Positions 25,075 through 33,367 of a DNA stretch of 64,000 nt are shown here, piece after piece. The DNA is taken from assembly GCA_964400405.1 (NCBI GenBank), contig CAYNUO010000001.1:1-64000 (forward strand), read 5' to 3'. The position numbers were made by a program, and so were the translations under genes. Below the pieces are notes generated by a model. The model ran no database searches. It saw only the letters and a program-made list of their open reading frames with translations, and had not been told where the DNA came from. The first letter of the stretch is position 1. Each line of letters opens with the position of its first letter. The DNA comes from CANKJK01 sp964400405 (GTDB lineage Bacteria; Acidobacteriota; Vicinamibacteria; Vicinamibacterales; UBA2999).

Positions 25075-25647
25075 ATGCGGGCCTTTTCGCTGCCTTTCGC
25101 CGTCCGTGCCGCCGCCCGGTTCTCCGGGCTGGTGCTGATGTGCGTCCTGCTGCTGGCCGGAAGCGCCCGTCCGGCCCATGCGCAGGAGTCCATCCGCGTA
25201 GTTCCGTTGGCGCGGGATGGGTCGGTCCTCGTATCGTTCAATCTGGCTGACGGCTTTACCGACGACGTCCGCGCCGCAATCGCGAGCGGACTCCGCACCA
25301 CGATTACCTACACCGTCGAGCTCCGGCTGGAAGTGCCCTTCTGGGTCGACCGGACGATTTCAGAAGCCGTCGTCAGCAGCAGCGTCCAGTACGACAACCT
25401 GACGCGCCGCGCCTCCGTGACCCGCAGCGTGGATGGCCACTCGGACGAGACCAAGACGCTCGAGGACGAGGCCGGCATCCGGACCTGGCTCACCTCGCTC
25501 CACCGGATCCCGCTCTTCGACACGGCCAGGCTGGAACCGAACCGCGAGTACTACATCCGCGTCAGCGCCCGCACGCAGCCCCGCAACAGCTCGCTCCCCT
25601 GGTCGACGGCCGTCTCCGGCCTCGCCAAGTTCACCTTCATCCCATAG
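25075..25647 (+). CDS. DUF4390-domain exported protein
   Basis: 190 residues from the ATG at 25075. A signal peptide (SGLVLMCVLLLAGSARPAHA) is followed by a compact beta-rich domain with VLVSFNLADGFTDDVRAAIA, GLRTTITYTVELRLEVPFWV and a C-terminal LEPNREYYIRVSARTQPRN stretch, matching DUF4390. Such proteins often sit next to two-component genes in other phyla; their job is unknown. It is likely periplasmic or lipid-side but has no lipobox Cys. It stands alone on the plus strand, divergent from the serine-hydrolase-like gene. Confidence 0.75.
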   Translation: MRAFSLPFAVRAAARFSGLVLMCVLLLAGSARPAHAQESIRVVPLARDGSVLVSFNLADGFTDDVRAAIASGLRTTITYTVELRLEVPFWVDRTISEAVVSSSVQYDNLTRRASVTRSVDGHSDETKTLEDEAGIRTWLTSLHRIPLFDTARLEPNREYYIRVSARTQPRNSSLPWSTAVSGLAKFTFIP

Positions 25648-25742
25648 CCCGGCCGTCGGCTGCCCTCTCGCCTGTGTGGCGGGTCGGCGTCGCAGCCCAC
25701 CGCCATACGGAACGTCCGTCTATGGAGGGCAGGTGCCGGGAT

Positions 25743-25836
25743 GGGCGAGGAGATTCACAACGTCGTGGGCGACTTGCTTTGGGTCAAGCCAGGGATCAAT
25801 GCGCCCAGGGAGCCCACGACTTGTGAACTCCCGCCC
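25743..25836. repeat. Long imperfect inverted repeat between convergent genes
   Basis: The left arm (25743-25770, containing TTCACAA then GTCGTGGGC) is nearly the reverse complement of the right arm (25812-25836, GCCCACGAC then TTGTGAA, CTCC, CGCCC). The arms match over about 24 positions with three single-base differences or gaps, around a 41-base loop. It lies in the 216-base space between the DUF4390 and GlcD-type genes, otherwise featureless. It could be a bidirectional terminator, a MITE-like insertion or a structured RNA; no T-run follows either arm. Confidence 0.6.
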
Positions 25837-25863
25837 AGCACGGCTCATCCCGACGCTGGAACG

Positions 25864-27261
25864 CTATCGACCCGGTTGTGATTCGGGAAAGATCTTCCCC
25901 GGATTGAGCAAGCCGAGCGGGTCGAACGCCGCCTTGACGCGCCGCATCAGCTCGATCTGCGCCGGGTCCAGCTCCAGCCCCAGATAGCGCGACTTCGTGA
26001 AGCCGATGCCGTGCTCGCCGCTGATCGACCCCTCCAGCTCCACGACACGCTCGAACAGCCGGCGCTCCGCCTCCAGGCTCCGGGCGCGCGCCCCGGCGTC
26101 GTCCGGCGGGAGCATCAGGTTCACGTGGATGTTGCCGTCGCCGGCGTGGCCGAAGCACGCGATGTCCATCCCGAACTCCCGGCGCAGTTCCGCGACCGTG
26201 TCCATCAGCTCGGGCACGCGGCCCCGCGGCACGACGACGTCGTTGTTGATCTTCACAAGACCCGTGGCCCGCAGCGCGTACGACAGTTGGCGCCGCAGTT
26301 CCCACAGCGCGTCGGCATCCGCCTCCGACGAGGCACGTTCGACGCGCGTGGCGCCGCTCGCGCGGCATGCCGCGGCCACCGTGTCCGCCTCCGCCGCCAC
26401 GGACGCGGGCGCGCCGTCGACCTCGATGAGCAGCAGAGACCGGGCGGTCTCGGGAATCAACGCGGACGGCTGATACCGGCGCAGCTCATCCAGCGAACGC
26501 TCGTCGACAAACTCCAGCGCCGCCGGCACCACGCGGCCTTCGATGAGCGCCGTCACCGCGTTCACGGCAGGCCGCACGCCGTCGAACGCCGCCAGCAGCA
26601 CCGCGCGCGTGGGCGGCTTCGGGATGAGCCTCAGCGTGATCCTGGTGATGATGGCGAGCGTGCCCTCGGACCCGACCAGCAGCTGCGTCAGGTCGTAGCC
26701 GACGACGTTCTTCACGGCCTTCGAGCCGGTCCGGATGACCTCGCCCGTCGGCAGCACGGCCTCGAGCCCGAGCACGTAGCGCTTCGTCGTGCCGTACTTG
26801 AAGGCACGCGGCCCGCCCGCGCATTCGGCCACGTTACCGCCGATCGACGAGCGGTCGAGGCTGGCCGGGTCCGGCGGGTAGAACAGACCCTGCGCCTCCA
26901 CCGCGCGCTGCAGCGCTCCGGTGATCACCTGCGGCTCGACGACCGCCACGAGGTTCAGCGGATCGATTTCCAGGATGCGCGTGAAGCGCTCCATCGAGAT
27001 GACCACGCCGCCCGCGACCGGAACGGCGCCGCCCGTGTAGCCGCTGCCCGCCCCGCGAACGACCATCGCCACGCGGTGGGCCGCGCAGACGCGCACGACC
27101 GCCGCCACCTCTGCGGTGGTGGCCGGCACGACGACGGCGTCAGGAAGATGCGCGATGCCGAGGGCATCGGCCGCGCAGGATTCGAGAGAAGGCGTGTCGG
27201 TCCGGCACCAGTCCGGACCGACGATGGCAGCAAGCTCGCGGAGCACCGCCGGGGCGAGCAC
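25864..27261 (-). CDS. FAD-linked oxidase, GlcD/D-lactate dehydrogenase type
   Basis: 465 residues. The FAD-binding PCMH domain (about 35-215) has VVPATTAEVAAVVRVCAAHR, RGAGSGYTGGAVPVAGGVV and the SSIGGNVAECAGGPRAFKYG motif. The C-terminal FAD-oxidase domain ends with the conserved CFGHAGDGNIHVNLMLP and GEHGIGFTKSRYLGLEL. It oxidises a 2-hydroxy acid such as glycolate or D-lactate; substrate choice cannot be read from sequence. No GlcE or GlcF partner lies nearby, which favours a single-subunit D-2-hydroxyacid dehydrogenase. It starts 12 bases after the aminotransferase and is the last gene of the pfkB-recG-coaD string. Confidence 0.88.
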   Translation of the reverse strand: MLAPAVLRELAAIVGPDWCRTDTPSLESCAADALGIAHLPDAVVVPATTAEVAAVVRVCAAHRVAMVVRGAGSGYTGGAVPVAGGVVISMERFTRILEIDPLNLVAVVEPQVITGALQRAVEAQGLFYPPDPASLDRSSIGGNVAECAGGPRAFKYGTTKRYVLGLEAVLPTGEVIRTGSKAVKNVVGYDLTQLLVGSEGTLAIITRITLRLIPKPPTRAVLLAAFDGVRPAVNAVTALIEGRVVPAALEFVDERSLDELRRYQPSALIPETARSLLLIEVDGAPASVAAEADTVAAACRASGATRVERASSEADADALWELRRQLSYALRATGLVKINNDVVVPRGRVPELMDTVAELRREFGMDIACFGHAGDGNIHVNLMLPPDDAGARARSLEAERRLFERVVELEGSISGEHGIGFTKSRYLGLELDPAQIELMRRVKAAFDPLGLLNPGKIFPESQPGR

Positions 27262-27273
27262 CCGACCCTCCGC

Positions 27274-28473
27274 CTAGCGGGCCACGGCCGACGGCCGGAT
27301 CTTGTCCGCGAAGGCGAGCAGGCGCTTGGACGCTTCCTCGAGGTTCTTCATCGAGGTCGCGTAGGAGATGCGGACGTAGCCCGGCGCATCGAACGCCTCT
27401 CCGGGCGTCAGCGCGACGTGCGACTGCTCGAGCAGCACCTCGGCGAACCTGCCCGTGGTCGGAATCTCCGGCGAGAGCAGACCGGTGAGATCCGGGAACA
27501 GGTAGAACGCGCCACGCGGCTTCACGCACTTGATGGCCGGATGAGCCGTCAGCCAGCCGTGCACCGCGTCGCGGCGCGTACGGTATTCCTCGAGCATCCG
27601 CGTCACGTCGGTCTGCGGCCCCACCAGCGCCGCGATCGCAGCCTTCTGCGTGATCGACGCGATGTTGGACGTCGCATGACTCAGGATCGTGTTGCAGGCC
27701 GAGATGACCTCCACGGGGCCAATCGTCCAGCCGCAGCGCCAGCCGGTCATCGCGTACGCCTTCGACGCGGAGCCACAGAGAATCGTCCGCTCGCGCATCC
27801 GGTCGAAGAGAACCTTCGGCAGGTTGTGCGGATCCTTGTCGTAGATCAGCTGCTCGTAGCAGAGGTCGATGACGATCCAGATGCCCTTCGGCCCGGCGAC
27901 GTCCGCGATCTTCGCGAGTTCGGCCTCCGAGATCAGCGCGCCGGTCGGGTTCCCCGGCGAGTTGATGATGATCGCCTTCGTCTTCGGCGTGATCTTCTCG
28001 ATGATGGCGTCGGCGTGGATGGCGAAGCCGTCGTCGGAGCTGGTGCGCGCGACGACCGGGATCGCGCCGGCCATCTTGACCTGCTCGACGATCGTCGGCC
28101 AGTACGGCGCGTGCGTGATCACCTCGTCGCCGGGGTTGTAGAGCGCCAGCGCAACGTTGAAGAGGGCCTGCTTGCCACCGGCCGCGACCGCGACTTCGTT
28201 CGTCTTGAACTCGATGCCGTAGTCGTTCTTGTACCGCGCCGCGATCGCCTCGCGCAGCTCGAGGACGCCGCTCGCGGCCGTGTACCGCGTGAAGTTGGCG
28301 TTGATGGCCGCGATCGCGGCGGCTTTGGCGTGTTCCGGCGTATTGAAGTCCGGCTCGCCCGCGCCCAGATCGATGACATCGATGCCCGCCCGCCGCATCT
28401 TCTCGGCGTTGGCCCCCACCTTCAGCGTCGGCGATTCGGAAATCGCACTCAGCCGCTCCGCGATCACACCCAC
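27274..28473 (-). CDS. Class I aminotransferase, aspartate aminotransferase type
   Basis: 399 residues of fold-type I PLP enzyme. Substrate-side IDLGAGEPDFNTPEHAKAAA, then YTAASGVLELREAIAARY, NSPGNPTGALIS (Asn of the N-P-T-G motif), and the PLP Lys in ILCGSASKAYAMTGWRCGW are present; the C-terminal Arg for the substrate carboxylate is in APGYVRISYATS. This subgroup (aspC/aatA, Ib) makes aspartate from oxaloacetate; some members also use prephenate, which would suit a genome with a full aromatic pathway. It lies 33 bases after coaD. Confidence 0.92.
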   Translation of the reverse strand: MGVIAERLSAISESPTLKVGANAEKMRRAGIDVIDLGAGEPDFNTPEHAKAAAIAAINANFTRYTAASGVLELREAIAARYKNDYGIEFKTNEVAVAAGGKQALFNVALALYNPGDEVITHAPYWPTIVEQVKMAGAIPVVARTSSDDGFAIHADAIIEKITPKTKAIIINSPGNPTGALISEAELAKIADVAGPKGIWIVIDLCYEQLIYDKDPHNLPKVLFDRMRERTILCGSASKAYAMTGWRCGWTIGPVEVISACNTILSHATSNIASITQKAAIAALVGPQTDVTRMLEEYRTRRDAVHGWLTAHPAIKCVKPRGAFYLFPDLTGLLSPEIPTTGRFAEVLLEQSHVALTPGEAFDAPGYVRISYATSMKNLEEASKRLLAFADKIRPSAVAR

Positions 28474-28506
28474 GTTCGTCCTCCCTGTTCCGTCCGTTGC
28501 GCCGCG

Positions 28507-29010
28507 CTACGCCCGGCGCCGCTCCCGCAGGCGGGCCTCGACCAGCGGCGGCACGAGACCGTGCGCGTCGCCACCGAGGCTGACCACTTCCTTGATCAGG
28601 CGGGAACTCAGATAAGTGTACTGCTCAGCCGGCATCATGAATACCGTCTCGAGCGCGGGCTCGAGATGCCGGTTCATCAGCGCCATCTGGAATTCGTACT
28701 CGAAGTCCGACACGGCGCGCATCCCCCGAACGAGGACGGTCGCGCGCTTTTCGCGCGCATAGTCCACGAGCAGGCCGTCGAAGGTATCCACCTCGACGTT
28801 CGGATACTCCCTGAACACCTCCCGGACCATGGCCACGCGCTCGGCCGCCTCGAACATCGGCCGCTTGTCCGCGTTCACGAGCACCGCCACGAGGATCCGC
28901 TCGAACAGCCGGGCCCCACGCAGGATGATGTCCACGTGCCCGTTGGTCAGCGGGTCGAACGAGCCCGGATAGATCGCCAGCCGTCCGGCCGGGGGTACTT
29001 GAGTCGTCAT
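28507..29010 (-). CDS. coaD: Phosphopantetheine adenylyltransferase
   Basis: 167 residues. The nucleotidyltransferase motif AIYPGSFDPLTNGHVDIILR (T/HxGH type) opens the protein. Further conserved blocks are ILVAVLVNADKRPMF, LLVDYAREKRATVLVRGMRA and the ISSR-equivalent YTYLSSRLIKEVVSLGGD. It catalyses the penultimate step of coenzyme A synthesis in the cytoplasm. The ATG overlaps the rsmD stop (ATGA); the rsmD-coaD pair is one of the most common bacterial gene neighbours, which strengthens both calls. Length matches E. coli CoaD (159). Confidence 0.97.
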   Translation of the reverse strand: MTTQVPPAGRLAIYPGSFDPLTNGHVDIILRGARLFERILVAVLVNADKRPMFEAAERVAMVREVFREYPNVEVDTFDGLLVDYAREKRATVLVRGMRAVSDFEYEFQMALMNRHLEPALETVFMMPAEQYTYLSSRLIKEVVSLGGDAHGLVPPLVEARLRERRRA

Positions 29011-29564
29011 GGGTGTCCTGGGGTCACTCGAAGAAACGTCAGCGTGCTGTCGCCGGACACCAGCGTCCGGATTACCGTCCAGCCATCGGGGATCGCCGGT
29101 GTGTGCCGCCTGGCGTGTTCCAGCACCGCGATCCCGTCGACGGCCACCGAGGGTCTCAGCCGCGCCAGCGCCTCACCGGCCGACGCGTCGCCGTAGGGCG
29201 GGTCCAGCCACAGCAGCGTGAAACCCGCACCCTCCGGCACCCGCCACCGCGTGACGTCGCCGGTCACGACAGTATACCGGCGGGGCGACTCCTCCCCCGC
29301 CCGGCAGATGGCGAGATTCCGCTCGATGAGCGCCACGGCCCTCGGGTCCCGCTCGACGAACGTCACGTGCGCGGCGCCGCGGCTCAGGGCCTCGATGCCG
29401 ACCGCACCGGTGCCTGCGCACGCGTCCAGTACGCGCGCGCCCACGACGTCCGGCCCCAGCACGTTGAACAGCGTCTCCCGGAGCCGGTCGGACGTCGGGC
29501 GCAGGCCGTCCCACGTCGGCGTCGCCAGCCGCCGCCCCTTCCATGCTCCGGTGATCACGCGCAC
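29007..29564 (-). CDS. rsmD: 16S rRNA (guanine966-N2)-methyltransferase RsmD
   Basis: 185 residues from a GTG at 29564 that shares a base with the recG stop (TAGTG). This start gives the usual RsmD opening VRVITGAWKGRRLATP. It has RPTSDRLRETLFNVLG, the SAM-binding VLDACAGTGAVGIEALSRGA and the catalytic LLWLDPPYG (DPPY). It methylates G966 of 16S rRNA during 30S assembly. An upstream ATG at 29600 lies within recG and is rejected because it adds residues absent from the family. Confidence 0.95.
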   Translation of the reverse strand: MRVITGAWKGRRLATPTWDGLRPTSDRLRETLFNVLGPDVVGARVLDACAGTGAVGIEALSRGAAHVTFVERDPRAVALIERNLAICRAGEESPRRYTVVTGDVTRWRVPEGAGFTLLWLDPPYGDASAGEALARLRPSVAVDGIAVLEHARRHTPAIPDGWTVIRTLVSGDSTLTFLRVTPGHP

Positions 29565-31681
29565 TAGCCGACCTCGATGAAGCCGAACCGCTTCGGCCAT
29601 TCGTCCGCGACGAAGGCCTGGAGCGCCGGTGACAGCGGACCGGCGGCGACGACGCGCCGTGCTTCCTGATGCGCGAGCTCCATCAGGTCACGGTCCCGCA
29701 CCAGATCGCCCGTGCGGAGCGCCGGCACGCCGGACTGCCGTGTGCCGAAGAAGTCGCCCGGGCCGCGCAGCTCGAGGTCACGCTCCGCGATGACGAAGCC
29801 GTCATCCGTCTCGTTCATGGCCTGCAGACGCTGCCGCGCATCGTCGGTCCATGGCGACTGGTACAGCAGCACGCACGTCGACGCGTGCGTGCCACGGCCC
29901 ACGCGGCCGCGCAGCTGATGGAGCTGTGACAGGCCGAAGCGCTCGGCGTGCTCGATCACCATCACCGAGGCATTGGGCACGTCCACGCCGACTTCGATGA
30001 CCGTCGTCGAGACCAGCACCTGCGTGCGGCCCGAGAGAAATCCCTGCATGACGCGCGCCTTCTCGTCCGCCTTCATGCGGCCGTGCAGCAGGCCGACGGT
30101 GACGCTCGGGAATACTTCCGTCTGCAGGTGCTCGGCCATCTCCGTGGCCGACTTGAGATCGGACTTCTCCGACTCGGCAACCAGCGGATACACCACATAC
30201 GCCTGCCGGCCCGCGTTGATCTGTTCACGGACGAGGGCGTAGACCTCGTCGCGGCGCGACTCGGGCCGCACCAGCGTCGTGATCGGCGTGCGCCCCGGCG
30301 GCCGGTCCGGAATCTTCGAGACGTCGAGGCTCGCGTAGTCGGTCAGCGCCAGCGTCCGCGGGATGGGCGTCGCCGTCATCAGCAGGACATCCGGCTTCAG
30401 GCCCTTCGCGCTGAGCGTGGCCCGCTGCGCCACACCGAACCGATGCTGCTCGTCGATCACGACGAGCCCCAGCTCACGGAACGTTACGTCCTCCTGCACC
30501 AGCGCGTGCGTGCCCACGACCAGGTGCGTGGAGCCGCGGGCGAGGCTGGCATAGGCCGTCCGCTTCTCGAGCGCCGGCGTGCTGCCGGTCAGCAGTTCGA
30601 CTTTGTAGCGGGAGTGCGCGAGCAACGTGGCGATCGTCCGGAAGTGCTGGCCGGCCAGGATCTCGGTCGGCGCCATGAACGCCACCTGCTGCCCGTGCTC
30701 CATCGCGACGACCGCCGCCAGCAGCGCGACGATGGTCTTGCCCGACCCGACGTCGCCCTGCAGCAGCCGGTGCATCGGCTCCGGCCGGCACATGTCGTCG
30801 ACGATCTCCTTGAGCGCGACACGCTGCCCCGGCGTCAGCTTGAACGGGAGCACACGCGCCGCAGCGGCGCGAATCGCATCCGACATCACGACCGGGCGCG
30901 GCTTCTGTTCGCTCGCCACGGCGCGGCGGCGCCAGGCATGGCCGGCCTGGAACAGAAAGAACTCGTCGAAGATGAGCCGGCGCTGCGGCGGCGTGGCGCA
31001 CTGATTCAGCGCGTCGACGTCAGCCTCGTTCGGCGGAAAGTGGGCGCCGTCGAACGCCTCGCGCCGCGCCGGCAGGCCCATGCGCGCGATGACGTCGGGC
31101 GGGATGCGATCCTCCAGCACCGCCGGCAGGCGATCGATCGCCTCCCTGACGAGCCGGCGCTGCATGTTCGGCGTCACCTGGCCGGTGCGCTCGTAGAACG
31201 GCACGATGCGGCCCGTGCGGAGCGGGCCGCGGCCCTCCGCGTCCTCGGCCTCCATCACTTCGTACTCGGCGTTCAGAAAGTGCAGGCCGCTCGAGTCGAG
31301 CTTCACGTCGCCGAACATCACGACGGAAAGCCCCTGCACGAGCACGTCGGCCAGGAAGGCCTGGTTCATCCACGTGCAGCGGATCGACCCGCTCGCGTCG
31401 CTCAGCACGGCGTGGAAGATCGTGAAGCCCCGGCGCCGCGTGCGCGCCAGGTGTGCGCTCGTGATGGTGCCGCTGACGGCGGCGCGCTCCCCCGGCTTGA
31501 GCGAGCGGACGGCGCGCATCCGCGAGCGGTCCTCGTAGCGGAACGGAAGCCGATAGAGGAGGTCCTCGACCGTTTCGAGGCGCGCCTTGGCGAAGTCCGC
31601 CGCCTTCCGGGGGCCGACGCCTTTCAGAAACTGGAGCCGCAGCGCGAGAGGGTCGGCCGGCGGCGCTCCCGCGCCGCTCAC
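29564..31681 (-). CDS. recG: ATP-dependent DNA helicase RecG
   Basis: 705 residues from a GTG at 31681 overlapping the upstream stop (GTGA). The N-terminal helical part LQFLKGVGPRKAADFAKARL precedes the wedge/OB domain (about 60-200). The helicase core has Walker A LLQGDVGSGKTIVALLAAVV, the DEAD-variant VVIDEQHRFGVAQR, MTATPIPRTLALTDY and motif VI-like QLHQLRGRVGRGTHASTC. The C-terminal RecG motif FGTRQSGVPALRTGDL is present. It remodels stalled replication forks. The longer open frame upstream lies in the preceding gene and is not coding. Confidence 0.97.
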   Translation of the reverse strand: MSGAGAPPADPLALRLQFLKGVGPRKAADFAKARLETVEDLLYRLPFRYEDRSRMRAVRSLKPGERAAVSGTITSAHLARTRRRGFTIFHAVLSDASGSIRCTWMNQAFLADVLVQGLSVVMFGDVKLDSSGLHFLNAEYEVMEAEDAEGRGPLRTGRIVPFYERTGQVTPNMQRRLVREAIDRLPAVLEDRIPPDVIARMGLPARREAFDGAHFPPNEADVDALNQCATPPQRRLIFDEFFLFQAGHAWRRRAVASEQKPRPVVMSDAIRAAAARVLPFKLTPGQRVALKEIVDDMCRPEPMHRLLQGDVGSGKTIVALLAAVVAMEHGQQVAFMAPTEILAGQHFRTIATLLAHSRYKVELLTGSTPALEKRTAYASLARGSTHLVVGTHALVQEDVTFRELGLVVIDEQHRFGVAQRATLSAKGLKPDVLLMTATPIPRTLALTDYASLDVSKIPDRPPGRTPITTLVRPESRRDEVYALVREQINAGRQAYVVYPLVAESEKSDLKSATEMAEHLQTEVFPSVTVGLLHGRMKADEKARVMQGFLSGRTQVLVSTTVIEVGVDVPNASVMVIEHAERFGLSQLHQLRGRVGRGTHASTCVLLYQSPWTDDARQRLQAMNETDDGFVIAERDLELRGPGDFFGTRQSGVPALRTGDLVRDRDLMELAHQEARRVVAAGPLSPALQAFVADEWPKRFGFIEVG

Positions 31682-32307
31682 TGGATGACCACCGCCTGAC
31701 CCTTGCCGACCTCGAGGTTCTCGATGCCCACCGGGAGCGCAAACGGATCGTCGATGCTGATGCCGCGCGGACGCGACGGCGACTTCGCGTAGAAGCTCAC
31801 CATCTCCTGCAGCAGCCACTTCGGCACGGTGATGCCGGAGACCTGTGCCGACTCGAGAACGAACCGACCGACGCCGGCGTCCGTCCGGACCACACCCGTC
31901 GCCACCACCGGCACGCGCCCGCCCAGATAACTCCATGGATCCAGCAGGCCGCCGCTGCCCCGCCTCTTCCCCATCAGGTCGAGGTCCACCACGGCACGGC
32001 CCTGCGCGCGACCGTCGCCGATGAGCGTGACGCCGGGGTCGGTAACGCCGACGGGCAGCCGCTCGCTGCCGTTGAAGGCAAACCAGGAATTCAGTTCGCC
32101 CTCGCTGAAGACGGTCCGTCTCGGCGGCGCACCGGCGGGCTGTGGCGCGCCCTTCATCACGGTGTCGATCTTCTTCGCGCAGACGGCCGCCAGTTCCTTC
32201 GTGGCGACAGGTGCAGCCGTCACGGCCAGCATCGCGCCGGCCGCGAACGTCCCGGCGACGACGGCCGCCGCATGCAGCACCTTCCGGACGGTCGCGAGTC
32301 TGGTCAT
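31678..32307 (-). CDS. Exported or membrane-anchored protein, unknown
   Basis: 209 residues from the ATG at 32307, which overlaps the kinase stop (ATGA). A hydrophobic segment at 13-32 (AAVVAGTFAAGAMLAVTAAP) is a signal peptide or anchor. The rest is a beta-rich domain with LNSWFAFNGSERLPVGVTDP, GRAQGRAVVDLDLMGKRRGS, TVPKWLLQEMVSFYAKSPSR and a Pro-Arg-Gly stretch ISIDDPFALPVGIENLEV near the C-terminus. The layout resembles LmeA/DUF2993-like lipid-associated domains, but that is only an impression. It sits between a PfkB kinase and RecG in a tightly overlapping string. Confidence 0.6.
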   Translation of the reverse strand: MTRLATVRKVLHAAAVVAGTFAAGAMLAVTAAPVATKELAAVCAKKIDTVMKGAPQPAGAPPRRTVFSEGELNSWFAFNGSERLPVGVTDPGVTLIGDGRAQGRAVVDLDLMGKRRGSGGLLDPWSYLGGRVPVVATGVVRTDAGVGRFVLESAQVSGITVPKWLLQEMVSFYAKSPSRPRGISIDDPFALPVGIENLEVGKGQAVVIQ

Positions 32308-33302
32308 GACGTCACCACGTGCCCTGAGTCTAGCAACGCGCGCACCTCGGCCGCCTGCGGAAGGCCGCCCTGCGCACCGGGGGCTCCGCAGCTCAGCGCA
32401 GCCGCCGCGCAGGCGTAGCGCAGGACGGTCTGCACGTCCGCACCCGCCGGCTCCGAGAGCCACGCCGCGATCACCCCCGCGCGGAACACATCCCCGGCGC
32501 CGGTGGAATCGACGCACGGCACATCGAAGGCGGGTACGCGGATCCGGACGCCACCGGCGAGGGCCAGACATCCCCGCCGGCCCAGCGTGACGCAGACGAC
32601 AGCCGCCTCCGGAAACTGCGCGGCCAGGGCCGCGAGCCCCACCTCGACATCCGCTCCAGCGCCCGACACGAACCCCTCGGAGGCGATCACCGCGTCCGCA
32701 AGGGCGAGCAGCGAGGCAACCTCGCCGGTCGCGCCGCCGGCCGCCTCGTCGACGTCCACGACGACGCGCACGCCCGCGTCACGGGCCGCACGCGCTGCGG
32801 CGACCGCGGCGCGCAGGTCCGTGCCGTCCACCAGCAGCACGCGCGCAGCACGCACCGCCGGCAGCGGCAACGCCGCGTCCGGCACGTTCAGACGCGGGTC
32901 GCGGTGCTCGATGACGCTCCGCGTGCCCTGCGTGGAATCCACGAGAATGACGGCCGAGCGCGTGCCCACGCCCGCCGCCCGTCGTGCCGCCGACACATCC
33001 ACGCCATCCGAGGCGAGCGCCGCCAGCACGAGGCCGCCGTGCTCGTCATCGCCGACCGAGCCCGCGAAGGCCGCCCGCCAGCCCAGGCGCCCGAGCGCCC
33101 GAACCGCCGTGGCCACCTGTCCCCCAGGCAGCCGGGCCTGATCCCGGGCGCGCGTCTTGCCGTCGGCGCGCGGAAATGCGTCGACCGTCAGCACCAGGTC
33201 CACGCTCGCCTCGCCCAGCCCGACCACGTCGGCAGACGTGGCGTTCGGGGTCAGTGGCGGCAGGAACGGTCCTGCGGTGGTAGCGGTTGAAGGGGCACTC
33301 AT
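32304..33302 (-). CDS. PfkB-family carbohydrate kinase
   Basis: 332 residues from the ATG at 33302. Ribokinase-fold motifs are VVGLGEASVDLVLTVDAFPR, the first PfkB signature GGQVATAVRALGRLGWRAAF, and the second signature CVDSTGAGDVFRAGVIAAWL with the catalytic Asp of GAGD. Related enzymes phosphorylate fructose-phosphates, ribose, sugar acids or nucleosides; the residues here do not single out one. It heads the minus-strand string kinase-hypothetical-recG-rsmD-coaD-aminotransferase-oxidase and is divergent from lexA across 65 bases. Confidence 0.9.
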   Translation of the reverse strand: MSAPSTATTAGPFLPPLTPNATSADVVGLGEASVDLVLTVDAFPRADGKTRARDQARLPGGQVATAVRALGRLGWRAAFAGSVGDDEHGGLVLAALASDGVDVSAARRAAGVGTRSAVILVDSTQGTRSVIEHRDPRLNVPDAALPLPAVRAARVLLVDGTDLRAAVAAARAARDAGVRVVVDVDEAAGGATGEVASLLALADAVIASEGFVSGAGADVEVGLAALAAQFPEAAVVCVTLGRRGCLALAGGVRIRVPAFDVPCVDSTGAGDVFRAGVIAAWLSEPAGADVQTVLRYACAAAALSCGAPGAQGGLPQAAEVRALLDSGHVVTS

Positions 33303-33314
33303 GGCGGGATGTGG

Positions 33315-33343
33315 TTGATTTTCGCTCTTTATTCGCGTAGAGT
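33315..33343 (+). promoter_or_regulatory. lexA promoter with an 11-bp direct repeat in the spacer
   Basis: TTGATT (33315-33320), 17 bases, TAGAGT (33338-33343) is a sigma-70 type promoter with the same -10 as hspR. The spacer is filled by TTCGC-N6-TTCGC (33321-33336), a direct repeat with an 11-base period. Direct-repeat SOS boxes with that period (GTTC-N7-GTTC) are established in Alphaproteobacteria. I infer this is the LexA operator of this lineage and that the gene is autorepressed. Confidence 0.55.
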
Positions 33344-33367
33344 CCATCCCGTTCCCGGGAGGACCGA

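Noticed and set aside
26011..29196. A 1061-codon open frame on the plus strand
   Set aside because: It lies opposite the GlcD-type, aminotransferase and coaD genes, is dominated by Arg/His/Gly/Asp and shows no domain. It is a high-GC shadow of real genes.
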